A stretch of DNA of 64,000 bases. Origin: Oleispira sp036960605 (lineage in GTDB: Bacteria > Pseudomonadota > Gammaproteobacteria > Pseudomonadales > Oceanobacteraceae). The position numbers and the translations under genes are program-made. The stretch is from assembly GCA_036960605.1 (NCBI GenBank), contig JBALXI010000016.1, forward strand, positions 30,073-94,072, in the 5' to 3' direction. Below the pieces are notes generated by a model. The model was given only the letters and a program-made list of their open reading frames with translations, was not told where the DNA came from and ran no database searches. Of this stretch, positions 11,001-19,155 are shown piece by piece (position 1 is the stretch's first letter; every line of letters starts with the position of its first letter).

Positions 11001-11921
11001 GCAGAAAACGATCATCATAGCGATATCGTACTCGGTTCAGGCAGCCAGTTTGATACGGACGCCGAGACCCTATCGTCGACGCTGAATGATAGTGAAATGG
11101 ATGCTGAAGACATAGCAACTGAAGAAGCAGATTCTATTAAAGGGTTAACGCCCTTTGATTTCCCTAGGGGGGCAACTCCCGGAACTTGCTTGCACGGTAT
11201 TCTAGAGAATTGGGACTTTGTTGATGGTGATCAGTTGTCCGAGCAGGTGGGTAATCAATTAAAGTTTTATGGTATCGATGACGAATATTCCCCTATGTTG
11301 ATTGACTGGATGCAGCAGGTAGTGGGCCAGCCTCTTGTAGAAGCTCAGTGTTGTTTAGCCAATGTGAGTGAAAGTAATCGCTTGGTTGAAATGGAATTTT
11401 ATCTGCCGATGACCGAAATTCGTGCCTCGGGTATTATGCCGTTATTAGACGGACGTCGCTTAGCCTTTCAGCCCATGCGAGGTCAGTTAAAAGGTTTTAT
11501 CGATTTAATATTCCGTCAGGACGGTCGCTATTATGTGGCCGATTATAAATCGAATTACCTCGGTGATCAGATCAGTGACTATCAGCCCGGCGCTTTGACC
11601 GAGGCGATGGAGCATCATCAATACGATTTACAGTATTGGATCTACAGCATCGCAGTGGATCAATATTTGAGCCATCGTATTCCCAATTATGATTATGAAA
11701 CGCATTTTGGTGGTGTTTATTATTTCTTCTTGCGGGGAATGAACGGTAAGTCCGATGGCGAGGGTGTATTTTTTACCCGTCCCGAAAAATCTCAGCTAGA
11801 CAAGTGGCGCAGCTGGTTACTCGGGGTTGAGTCTTCTAAAACGGCTAACGTATCTGAATCTACTGAGGTTTCTGATGATAATGTGGATGCAGATGAAAAT
11901 AATCAAATGGGGTTGTTCTAA
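8094..11921 (+). CDS. recB: Exodeoxyribonuclease V beta chain RecB (helicase-nuclease)
   Basis: RecB is the 3'-5' SF1 helicase and the only nuclease of RecBCD, and it loads RecA after Chi. Motifs are in order: Walker A EASAGTGKT (18-26), motif Ia VVTFTRAATEELRGR, Walker B MIDEFQDTD, motif III GDPKQAIYSFRGAD, motif V TIHKSKGLQYPVVFLP and motif VI RLLYVALTRAE. The C-terminal nuclease domain carries D and K of the DYKSN motif (VADYKSNYLG) followed by QYWIYS. At 1275 residues it exceeds E. coli RecB (1180), with an acidic insert near residues 970-1020. The start overlaps recC by four bases and the stop overlaps recD by one. Confidence 0.96.
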   Translation: MKILQAESFPLLGKSLIEASAGTGKTYTIANLYLRVLLGDHSLGLKAVDRILVVTFTRAATEELRGRIRDRIRELYEDVLRLEQDPENPVDSEVKELILRTQDNFYSEEQPKKMALTDWLQANLSQMDESSVFTIHGFCQRILKQFAFDSGVGFESEMILDAQEYLRRAAQDYWRELAYPMDQEQLTALLGQISSPEDVFWKVRGWLQQDDIELLPAAKSNLDFSSAWTKAKSSYEAAVTVWQELPEQDLNDLIENSGVDKRSFSKSTRPKRVAAAKAFFSASAHFTGKVPKDVLELGQENLFIKTKKGEAPQHQAFCLIDELVNDCEQMAAVLPHHMLAQVKAKFWASMEQANLMNPDDLLRLLANALRGSHGEALAEHIRQQYPFAMIDEFQDTDSLQYEIFNQVYSNEESSGLYMIGDPKQAIYSFRGADIFTYLQAGKSLEEDRRFTLNKNWRSHSDLVSATNELFSRHSEPFVLPGKIEFQSVLSAGKSDKNFFHYRGQDKCAPLHLLLNSEGTNRDHGRYNAAEMCAKSIQNLLLKGCLVSDKDSSEESPSSVGAGDIAVLVHNRKQAKLVKNNLKLLGINSVFLSRDSVLNSIEARDLLRWLNAIAEPQNERLLRNALACESLDYGAHYLASLLEDEARWETELAQLYQLRERFNQRGVMAFLMAWLEMKPAALDDGAQDGEAEPLAVRLRKQADGERKLTNFLHLGEVLQHASRELGIQSGFYNSDGKGLLTLLRWYSDRCQNALLNQSEEQQIRLESDANLVQIVTIHKSKGLQYPVVFLPFCWDEDNNAVRFDAVYHTEKKGDGDDKSVLTIHTKADNEAKKKHVAEVRAEAMRLLYVALTRAEQACFVQLENIVKQLKGGPKGLLMNSAIGYLLEQDAVSIDALKERFSEVITDGKLSVSYYTDWLTTMDSIPSIEKDQVEEQTELSLAKFHGKVWDNWRLTSYSQLAKLDTEHNQGHAENDHHSDIVLGSGSQFDTDAETLSSTLNDSEMDAEDIATEEADSIKGLTPFDFPRGATPGTCLHGILENWDFVDGDQLSEQVGNQLKFYGIDDEYSPMLIDWMQQVVGQPLVEAQCCLANVSESNRLVEMEFYLPMTEIRASGIMPLLDGRRLAFQPMRGQLKGFIDLIFRQDGRYYVADYKSNYLGDQISDYQPGALTEAMEHHQYDLQYWIYSIAVDQYLSHRIPNYDYETHFGGVYYFFLRGMNGKSDGEGVFFTRPEKSQLDKWRSWLLGVESSKTANVSESTEVSDDNVDADENNQMGLF

Positions 11922-14143
11922 TGACGAATATTAATGCGGCTCCTATAGATTCGAATGTTACTGATTTGAATACGTTTGATGTAAATATGAGCAGAAATTT
12001 AAAACCTTGGCTCAAAACAGTGTTCGAGAAAAATCCGCAAACAGAAGGTCAAAGCAGTGATTTTAATTTAAAAGCAATCGATCTAGAATTAGCCAATAGC
12101 TTGTGTCTGAATGAAATAACGCTATCGAAAAAGCAGGCTAATAAGCTTACAGAAAATAATATTGTAAAAGATCATGATGAAAGCAGTCTTAAGCTTTATG
12201 CTTTTTTGATTATTAAGTTAAGTCAGGCGTTAAGTCGTGGTGAAGTCTGTATTGAGTTAGCGCAGTTGTATGATGTTCAGCAAAAAACAGGTGTTGCACT
12301 TGCTGATATTAATGGCTATCTACAGCATTTTACTACGATTCATACGATTGAAATTTCAAATGCTGAAACAGATTTAAGCTCGCTAGCCAAACAGAATCCT
12401 TATGAGCTGGTGGTTAATTATCCTTTAGTCGCAATGCAAGGGCGGCTCTATTTTTCTCGTTATTGGTTTTACCAGCAGCAGGTTTTTTATTCGATAAATG
12501 CTCGCTTAACGGATCAGCAAGCTGCACTGATTGAAACCGGCGCCGATAGTGAACTGAGTAAGAATCTTCAGGCTTTGTTTCCTAAACTAGTCGATGAAAT
12601 AAAGAAGAATGAAGAGTCTCAAATTGCACAGCCTAACTGGCAAATGTTAGCCGCGGCCAGTGCCTGTATTAATCGCTTTAGTGTGATCACGGGCGGCCCA
12701 GGTACCGGTAAAACGACCACGGTCACGCGTTTGTTAGCCGCACTCATCAGTCAGCAACCTAACTTACGTATCGCACTTGCAGCGCCAACGGGAAAAGCAG
12801 CGGCGCGTTTAGTTGAATCTATTTTGGCGGCGAAAGCCACGCTCGCTGAGACGTTTCCTTTGGCCGCGAAAATTCCCGTCACCAGTTTTACCTTACATCG
12901 TTTATTAGGTTGGCGCCCGAATGGCTTTTCATACAATCATAAAAAAACCTTACCGTATGACCTGGTGATCATCGATGAAGCTTCCATGGTTGATTTACCG
13001 ATGATGGCGCAATTAATGGAAGCACTGGGTGATCATACGCGTTTGATCTTATTGGGCGATAAAGATCAGTTAGCCTCTGTAGAAGCAGGCAGTGTGCTTG
13101 GAGATTTGTGTGATAGCGGTGTGATGGTGAATGGCTATCATGCTCATGGATTGCAGATAGAAAGAGCAAGGCAGCTAGAAGAGCTTTGTGGGCTTCCCAG
13201 GGGGAATCTAAATGAGTATGTCGAAGCTGATGCTCCGTTAATGGCCAATAGTTTAACCCAGCTAAGAGTGAGTTATCGTTTTACCCACGACTCAGGTATT
13301 GGCAAGCTTGCGGCTGCGGTAAATGCAGGACGTTTTGAACAAGTTCAGAAAAGCTTTCAGCAGTATGACGATATTAAGCGTTATGGCTGTTTAGCTACGC
13401 CTTTTAGCAAAAATATTTCGGCGGAAAGTATTGCGGCCGAGCAGGCTTGGCAGCAGCAAGTTATAAGCGGCTACAGTCATTACCTCACGGCGATCGAGCA
13501 GGGTATTAGCCCGTATGAGGTATTGCAGTTATTTAATCAATTTCAATTATTATGCGCGTTACGCCAAGGCAGTTCAGGTTTAAATGCACTGAATGAACGG
13601 GTGCAGAACTTACTGCAAGGGCGAGGGCTGTTAAGCATTGATAGCAGTGCGGTTTCCATGGAACAAAATCGTTGGTATGTCGGTCGGCCAGTGATGATCA
13701 GTCGCAATGATTATGAACTTAATTTATTCAACGGCGATATCGGTATTGCGATGATGGTCGCTGGTAATGATGGCCGCGAAGAATTAAGAGTCTGCTTTGT
13801 TGCAGGTGATTCGAGTGCTTCTAAATCTGCTGCCTCTAAGTCTGGTGCCTCTAAGTCGGGTACTGCGGGTTCTAAAGTCCGCCAGTTATTACCGACCCGT
13901 TTGCCGGCGCATGAAACCGCTTTTGCGATGACTGTGCATAAAAGCCAGGGTTCTGAGTTTGCGGATGTGGCGCTGGTACTACCTGAGAATTACTCCCCCG
14001 TGATTAGTCGTGAATTAATTTATACGGCTATTACTCGTGGTAAGAAGAGCTTTTCTTTGTATTCAAATGATGAGGTTCTAACGGCTGGAGTACGCTCACG
14101 GATAGAGCGGGCGAGTGGTTTACGGGATTTACTGTTTAAATAA
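11921..14143 (+). CDS. recD: Exodeoxyribonuclease V alpha chain RecD (helicase)
   Basis: RecD is the 5'-3' helicase of RecBCD. Its ATG shares a base with the recB stop (TAATG), so translation is probably coupled. It has Walker A GGPGTGKTT (258-266), Walker B VIIDEASMVD, motif III LLGDKDQLASVEAG and the C-terminal MTVHKSQGSEF and YTAITRGKK motifs. It is longer than the E. coli subunit (740 against 608 residues). Part of the excess is a serine-alanine-lysine repeat near residues 630-650 (SASKSAASKSGASKSG), coded by near-identical short DNA repeats around 13815-13870. The repeat lies in the region before motif V and looks like slippage within a loop. Confidence 0.95.
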   Translation: MTNINAAPIDSNVTDLNTFDVNMSRNLKPWLKTVFEKNPQTEGQSSDFNLKAIDLELANSLCLNEITLSKKQANKLTENNIVKDHDESSLKLYAFLIIKLSQALSRGEVCIELAQLYDVQQKTGVALADINGYLQHFTTIHTIEISNAETDLSSLAKQNPYELVVNYPLVAMQGRLYFSRYWFYQQQVFYSINARLTDQQAALIETGADSELSKNLQALFPKLVDEIKKNEESQIAQPNWQMLAAASACINRFSVITGGPGTGKTTTVTRLLAALISQQPNLRIALAAPTGKAAARLVESILAAKATLAETFPLAAKIPVTSFTLHRLLGWRPNGFSYNHKKTLPYDLVIIDEASMVDLPMMAQLMEALGDHTRLILLGDKDQLASVEAGSVLGDLCDSGVMVNGYHAHGLQIERARQLEELCGLPRGNLNEYVEADAPLMANSLTQLRVSYRFTHDSGIGKLAAAVNAGRFEQVQKSFQQYDDIKRYGCLATPFSKNISAESIAAEQAWQQQVISGYSHYLTAIEQGISPYEVLQLFNQFQLLCALRQGSSGLNALNERVQNLLQGRGLLSIDSSAVSMEQNRWYVGRPVMISRNDYELNLFNGDIGIAMMVAGNDGREELRVCFVAGDSSASKSAASKSGASKSGTAGSKVRQLLPTRLPAHETAFAMTVHKSQGSEFADVALVLPENYSPVISRELIYTAITRGKKSFSLYSNDEVLTAGVRSRIERASGLRDLLFK

Positions 14144-14156
14144 AGGCATGTTTTTT

Positions 14157-14396
14157 CTTCGTGTTCTCCGTGGTGAAATGTTTTTATCTTTTAGTTAAGA
14201 CAAAAGAAATTTACCACAGAGGACACAGAGCGCTGCGCTTCACAGAGAAGAGCAAGAGAGAGACGTAAAAATAAAAGTAAAAGTAAAAGATCTCAGGTCA
14301 GTAACTGTTTTGTGTCAGAAAATCAGTTCAGTTTTTAGCTATATCTTTGACCTCTTACTTTTCCTCTGTGTTCTCTGTGCCCTCTGTGGTGAAACG
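14157..14396. repeat. Intergenic ACCACAGAGGACACAGAG-type inverted repeats
   Basis: The recD to oxidoreductase gap holds three copies of one motif: GTGTTCTCCGTGGTGAAA near 14161 (+), TTTACCACAGAGGACACAGAG at 14210-14230 (reverse sense), and a longer copy at 14363-14396 (CTCTGTG repeated three times, then GTGGTGAAACG). The first and second copies, and the second and third, face each other and could form long hairpins. Motifs of this wording recur in intergenic DNA of many unrelated bacteria (from memory). There is no coding potential here. Confidence 0.65.
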
Positions 14397-14413
14397 CTTT
14401 TATTTTTTCTCTT

Positions 14414-15646
14414 TTAGCTCAGCACTTCAAACTTAAGCTGCGCATCTTTTTCTAGGCGCTCAATTAAGCGATCGCCTAATAAAGTAGAAGTCGTCCAGAA
14501 GCCACCTTCTTTATCCGCTAATAATTCTTTGTCGAGTGCTAAGCAAGCACCGACTTGGCCCAGCATCTGGCTGGTGGATCCGTAACCTGGATCCCCTTGG
14601 CCTATTACCTTGGTACGGATTTCTTTGCCAGCAGGGGTTTTACCGATAAAGCGTATATCGTAGTAGCCTTCGATTTGTTCTTTTGGTGTAGGGCCTTCAC
14701 CGGGCTTTGGTAGGACATAGTTTGATAATACCCAGCGAGTCGGTTTCAGCGCAGCGCCAATAAAGAAAGCACCTAAACCAGCAACGATTCCAGTGGCCGT
14801 TAAGCGACCTTTAAAGCCTTTGCCGACTAGCATGGCTTCGTCATATTTAAAGTCGGTACCGTAAGGGCTTCCCAGGAGTGCATTTGAACGGAAGACAATG
14901 CGAGTATTGATGCCGGCCATAATAAAAGGCGCGGTCCAACCATTGAAGTTTTTATCAAAAATAGGTTTTTTGGTATCAAATTGGCGAGCTTTATAGCCAT
15001 GATCTTTTGGGCAGATTAAATAAGGATTCACCAGGTCTTTACGCAAGGCCGGGTCTTTCATTACTTCTTCAGTAATATTCAGCACACTCGCAATAGTACC
15101 GCCTGAGGCTCCACCTTTTGCCGCCTTCACTCGCATGGAAATATTATTACAGTATTCGCCGAAAGACTTCTTCGCTTCTTTTTGAGTGAAATAAACACCC
15201 ATATCAGAAGGGATTGAATCGAAACCACTGCAATGAACTATACGAGCACCACTGGCTTTCGCGGCAACTTCATATTTCTTCAGCATACGATCAATCCACT
15301 GAACTTCACCAGTTAAATCACAATAATCGGTACCTGACTCCGCGCAGACTTTGACTAACGCTTCACCATAAAGGGCATAGGGTCCAACGGTTGAGATAAT
15401 GACCTTTGCTTGGTCGCACATGGCTTTGAGTGCGACTTCATCCTGTGCATCCGCAATAATAGTGGCCAAATCGGGTTGCTGTATTTTTGCTTTAACTTCA
15501 TCTAGTTTAGCGTGAGATCGGCCCGCAATTGCCCACTTAAGGCTTTCTTTGCCTGGCTGGTTAAACTGATTGGTTAAATACTGTACTAATATTTGGCCGA
15601 CAAAGCTGGTAGCGCCAAATACGATGACATCAAATTGTGAATTCAT
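14414..15646 (-). CDS. Saccharopine dehydrogenase-like NAD(P)-binding oxidoreductase
   Basis: A 410-residue protein with an N-terminal Rossmann fold (VIVFGATSFVGQ, residues 7-18) typical of the saccharopine dehydrogenase-like/trans-acting enoyl reductase group. Further family features are STVGPYALYGE (about 85-96), CDLTGE and HCSGFDSIPSDMG. A hydrophobic stretch (TATGIVAGLGAFFIGAALK, about 280-300) could associate with the membrane. In mycobacteria relatives act as partner reductases of polyketide synthases, but no such synthase is nearby, so the substrate here is unknown. The gene stands alone, divergent from dusC. Confidence 0.75.
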   Translation of the reverse strand: MNSQFDVIVFGATSFVGQILVQYLTNQFNQPGKESLKWAIAGRSHAKLDEVKAKIQQPDLATIIADAQDEVALKAMCDQAKVIISTVGPYALYGEALVKVCAESGTDYCDLTGEVQWIDRMLKKYEVAAKASGARIVHCSGFDSIPSDMGVYFTQKEAKKSFGEYCNNISMRVKAAKGGASGGTIASVLNITEEVMKDPALRKDLVNPYLICPKDHGYKARQFDTKKPIFDKNFNGWTAPFIMAGINTRIVFRSNALLGSPYGTDFKYDEAMLVGKGFKGRLTATGIVAGLGAFFIGAALKPTRWVLSNYVLPKPGEGPTPKEQIEGYYDIRFIGKTPAGKEIRTKVIGQGDPGYGSTSQMLGQVGACLALDKELLADKEGGFWTTSTLLGDRLIERLEKDAQLKFEVLS

Positions 15647-15711
15647 GCTGTGACCTTTTTCTGTGTTGGATTTGTTTTTATAATAATGACCTTAGACTAA
15701 CAAGATTTAAC

Positions 15712-15724
15712 CATTACAGTAATG
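15712..15724. promoter_or_regulatory. Small palindrome between the oxidoreductase and dusC
   Basis: CATTACAGTAATG is a perfect palindrome with 6-bp arms around one base. It lies 66 bases upstream of the leftward oxidoreductase and 117 bases upstream of dusC, a position fit for an operator. No known regulator can be named from the sequence. Confidence 0.25.
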
Positions 15725-15840
15725 TCAGATGCCGCCAAAGCTGTCATCAACCCGCTTTCTCTTTTACCTAGTGGAGCGGAATTGATATGATCACGCTTTT
15801 TATTCTCCTGCTCACTGTTTAACACAACCATCGGTACATT

Positions 15841-16797
15841 ATGCGCATTGTTTTAGCTCCACTTGAAGGGGTAATGGATCATACCGTTCGTGAATTATTA
15901 ACCGGTTTAGGGGGTTATGATTTATGTGTCACAGAATTCTTAAGGGTATCCAACCATCAGTTATTGCCGCCGCGTACTTTCTATCAACTGGCGCCTGAGC
16001 TAGAGAATAATGGTTTTACTCCGAGTGGAGTGCCTATACGTATGCAGTTATTGGGTTCAGAACCTGATACTTTGGCGATGAATGCCCAGCGAGTGATTGA
16101 ACTTGGTTCTCATGGCGTCGATTTGAACCTCGGTTGCCCAGCCAAAACGGTTAACAAAAGCAAAGGGGGAGCAACGCTACTAAAAGAGCCAGAGCTTATT
16201 TTCGATGCCGTTTCCGCAATGCGCCAAGCAGTGCCTCAAGATGAAATTCTGTCTGTAAAAATTCGTTTAGGCTGGGATGATCCCAATTGTGTCCATGAAA
16301 TAGTTGACGCAATTGTTTCAGCAGGGGCTGATGAGTTAACGATTCATGCCCGTACCAAGGAAGATGGTTATAAAGCGGAAGCGATTAAGTGGCATTATAT
16401 TGCGCAGGTGAAAGAACGTTTGGCGAGAGAAGGCAAAAACCTATCGATTATTGCCAATGGTGAGATTTGGAATGCTGAAGATGCGGTTAAGTGTCGAGAA
16501 GTCTCAGGTTGTAATGATCTTATGATTGGCCGAGGTGCACTGGCTACGCCTAACTTGGCAGCTATAGTGGCCGGCATTAGTGATAAAATGAGTTGGCAGG
16601 AAGTAGTTTTGATGATTTTGGATTACCGCAAGGTGCAGGTAATCGGCTCGAAAGGTCATCACTACTCGAGCCGAGTAAAGCAGTGGTTGAGTCAAATGCG
16701 ACAATCATATCCTGAAGCGAATGAGCTCTTTGCTGCGATTCGACAGATTAAGGATAGCGAAGACATGGTTGCTGTTTTGAATAAGGCGCTTAAATAA
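15841..16797 (+). CDS. dusC: tRNA-dihydrouridine(16) synthase DusC
   Basis: This FMN enzyme reduces uridine 16 in the D-loop of tRNAs. The 318 residues match DusC rather than DusA or DusB: the start MRIVLAPLEGVMD, LLGGYDLCVTEF-like region, and the catalytic block NLGCPAKTVNKSKGG with Cys99. Later motifs are HARTKEDGY and NGEIW with GCNDLMIGRGAL for flavin and tRNA contacts. No clear Shine-Dalgarno sequence precedes the ATG, but the family N-terminus fixes the start. It converges with a histidine kinase gene 20 bases downstream. Confidence 0.94.
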   Translation: MRIVLAPLEGVMDHTVRELLTGLGGYDLCVTEFLRVSNHQLLPPRTFYQLAPELENNGFTPSGVPIRMQLLGSEPDTLAMNAQRVIELGSHGVDLNLGCPAKTVNKSKGGATLLKEPELIFDAVSAMRQAVPQDEILSVKIRLGWDDPNCVHEIVDAIVSAGADELTIHARTKEDGYKAEAIKWHYIAQVKERLAREGKNLSIIANGEIWNAEDAVKCREVSGCNDLMIGRGALATPNLAAIVAGISDKMSWQEVVLMILDYRKVQVIGSKGHHYSSRVKQWLSQMRQSYPEANELFAAIRQIKDSEDMVAVLNKALK

Positions 16798-16817
16798 AAG
16801 CAGCCGAATATTCATCG

Positions 16818-18440
16818 CTAAAACCAGAGATCAAACTCTTCAACTAAAGCCTCTAAACGAATGGGTTTTGCCAATAATCCAGACATGCCTGCTGCGTTAT
16901 ACTTTAGTTGTTCTTGATGAGAGGCTGAGGCTGTTAAGGCAATGATAGGAGTTTGAGTGAAATTAGGTAGCATAGATAAAAATTCGGTGGCTTGAATACC
17001 GTCCATAATGGGCATTTGAATATCCATGAGAATAATATCAAATATTTCTTTATGACAAATGTCTAAAGCTTCTTGACCATTGTTGGCAATCTGAACCTGT
17101 AAACCTAATTTTTTCAGAAGTATCGCAGTCACTTTTTGATTTACAATATTATCTTCAACCAATAACACTCTTTTATTATATTTCCGTTGTATATTAATTA
17201 AAGGAGATTTGCGGTTCGTCGGTGAAATTCTTTTACCTGCTAATAGCATCGGCAGTTCAATGGTAAATGACGACCCTTTACCGGGCTCGCTTTTGACTTG
17301 AATATTGCCGGACATCAGTTGGCAGAGTTGCTGACAAATTGCCAAACCTAAGCCAGATCCTTTTTGGCGTTTAGACATATCCATATCTAATTGTGTGAAC
17401 GCGGTAAAAATATCCTGCTGTTGGGATGTTGGGATACCTAAACCTGTATCGGTTACTTTGGCGATAAATAAAATTGAATTGTCTGCTAAAGGTTTGCTAT
17501 TAATCTTAACGTTTATGCTGCCATGATCAGTAAATTTTATGGCGTTAGAGATAATGTTTTGCATGATTTGAGTGATTCTAAGGCCATCAATGAACGCCGT
17601 TTTGGGCAAGCTATCGAGTCCCTCTATTTCATAAGATAGCGATTTATTGCGCGCTTCGATACGAAACATATTAAATATATTGTGTATGAGCTCGGATAAG
17701 TTTATCTCTTTTAATATTAATTGATTTTTACCGACTTCTAAGCTTGATATATCGAGTAAATCGTTAATTAATTCGAGCAAAATATCACTGGAAGAATGAA
17801 TGATATCGGCTAATTCTGTTTGTTCAGGGGTTAGGCTTTCAAAGGCTAAAATTTGCGATGCTCCGAGAATACCATTAATCGGAGTTCGTAATTCATGACT
17901 TATATTGGCCATGAATTTACTTTTGGCTAAATTCTCATTCTCGGCATGTTCTTTGGCTTTAAGAAGATGGCTTTCAGACTGGTGCTTCAAGGTGATGTCG
18001 CGAGTAACACCCATTAATTTTGTTATGTTCCCGTGGGGGTCTAATATAGGAATGAAGTTTGATTCAAAGGTTTTATCGCCCCTAGGAGTATCCACGGTAA
18101 ATTGAAAGTGAGACGCTTGATTCCCTTTCAGCGCTTCTTGCATCAAACCTTGAATTCGTCCTAAGTTCGCATCACCAACAAAGTCTAAATACGGGGTATT
18201 GACGACCTCAGACTCTTGAGTCAGGCCCAGCATTTCAATGCCGGCAGGGTTTATTTTAACCAGTTTACCGTCACTATCAATTTCATGGATACATACCGGA
18301 GCATGCTCTACTAATTCTTGATAGCGTTTATCCAGGAGTTGTGCTGAACCCAGTTTATTGAGGGCGATCTTCTGTTCTTTAACCTGCTCTTCAAGTTCGG
18401 CAATGCGTTGATGTAGCGAGTTGTCAGAGCAGTTATTCAT
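16818..18440 (-). CDS. PAS-containing hybrid sensor histidine kinase
   Basis: A 540-residue, apparently cytoplasmic hybrid kinase. Residues 8-30 form a short coiled coil, a PAS domain follows (about 40-155, with HEIDSDGKLVKINPAG), then HisKA with phospho-accepting H182 in SHELRTP, an ATPase domain with NIISNAIKF, DTGLGIP and GSGLGLAICQQL, and a C-terminal receiver (about 424-540) with phosphoacceptor D473 in ILMDIQMP and the conserved lysine in AKPIRLE. No membrane segment is seen. No output regulator is adjacent, so the phosphorelay partner is unknown. The gene is single, convergent with dusC. Confidence 0.9.
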   Translation of the reverse strand: MNNCSDNSLHQRIAELEEQVKEQKIALNKLGSAQLLDKRYQELVEHAPVCIHEIDSDGKLVKINPAGIEMLGLTQESEVVNTPYLDFVGDANLGRIQGLMQEALKGNQASHFQFTVDTPRGDKTFESNFIPILDPHGNITKLMGVTRDITLKHQSESHLLKAKEHAENENLAKSKFMANISHELRTPINGILGASQILAFESLTPEQTELADIIHSSSDILLELINDLLDISSLEVGKNQLILKEINLSELIHNIFNMFRIEARNKSLSYEIEGLDSLPKTAFIDGLRITQIMQNIISNAIKFTDHGSINVKINSKPLADNSILFIAKVTDTGLGIPTSQQQDIFTAFTQLDMDMSKRQKGSGLGLAICQQLCQLMSGNIQVKSEPGKGSSFTIELPMLLAGKRISPTNRKSPLINIQRKYNKRVLLVEDNIVNQKVTAILLKKLGLQVQIANNGQEALDICHKEIFDIILMDIQMPIMDGIQATEFLSMLPNFTQTPIIALTASASHQEQLKYNAAGMSGLLAKPIRLEALVEEFDLWF

Positions 18441-18569
18441 AGGCGTATCTTAATATTTGTCATTTAGATGTGAAGCAAAGATTAATAGATTATAGCGCCT
18501 TTGCTTTAATCTTGCTTAATTGCACGGGCTATGGATAATGCCAGCTATATTTGATTAAGGGTTTTAAGT

Positions 18570-18980
18570 ATGTGGACACAAGAAGAAAGCAATGATGGCA
18601 AGGTTTTACATCAGTCAATAAGTGCCGGAAATACTCAAGAATTGATTAAGATTTCGGTTCTAGGGTGTGCAGATTATGCATTTTCTTTGTTCGATGACAA
18701 TGTCAAAGATGAGTCTATGTATTGCTTGTTTGACTGGAATTTTCCCATGCAAACGTTAACAATTAGTGTTTCTGGCCCATCTAAAACTGTCTTGTCTAAG
18801 CATGTCGTTCAGTTGAAGTTAGAAAGTTACGATGCCTATTTGATAGACCAGGAAGATCAGCAAGAGCAGATCCAACTATGGCTGCATAATCACTTAACCA
18901 CCAGTGCTGAATTTTTAGAGTACTCACTGGTAGCCTCAATGGTGGCTGATGGTGACATAAGCGCTTCAGTCTTGTTATAA
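18570..18980 (+). CDS. Orphan 136-residue protein
   Basis: Not recognised. The protein has no signal peptide, membrane segment or cysteine pair that suggests a function. It starts MWTQEESNDGKVLH, is acidic, and its middle (QTLTISVSGPSKTVLSKHVVQLKLESY) looks like beta strands. An AAGGG sequence lies about 11 bases before the ATG. It is divergent from the kinase gene and stands alone. Codon use resembles its neighbours and the opposite strand offers only shorter frames, so it is probably real. Confidence 0.6.
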   Translation: MWTQEESNDGKVLHQSISAGNTQELIKISVLGCADYAFSLFDDNVKDESMYCLFDWNFPMQTLTISVSGPSKTVLSKHVVQLKLESYDAYLIDQEDQQEQIQLWLHNHLTTSAEFLEYSLVASMVADGDISASVLL

Positions 18981-19048
18981 CGGCTATTTTAAATGAAATG
19001 ATCCTCGTATTTTGTCGGATCGTAGAGCCGGCCAACGCATGATTACTG

Positions 19049-19079
19049 CAACTCAGCAGCGCATAGGGCCGCTGAGTTG
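19049..19079. repeat. Stem-loop between convergent genes
   Basis: CAACTCAGC and GCTGAGTTG form a perfect 9-bp stem around 13 bases; weaker pairing (ATTAC with GTAAT) extends it. There is no T run, so it is not a classic terminator. It lies between the orphan gene and the end of pitrilysin. Confidence 0.5.
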
Positions 19080-19155
19080 GTAATGCTTAGTGATAAAAGT
19101 GCTCTAGGAAGTGTGCATAATTATTATCAAAAAAATCAGGCTAGCGAGTCAGTTT

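Noticed and set aside
15741..15747. Exact CTGTCAT upstream of dusC
   Set aside because: It is a single unit with no partner at 11-base spacing, so it is not a Pho box.
18796..19035. 79-codon minus-strand frame downstream of pitrilysin
   Set aside because: It overlaps the orphan gene at 18570 and has low-complexity content without homology that I recognise.
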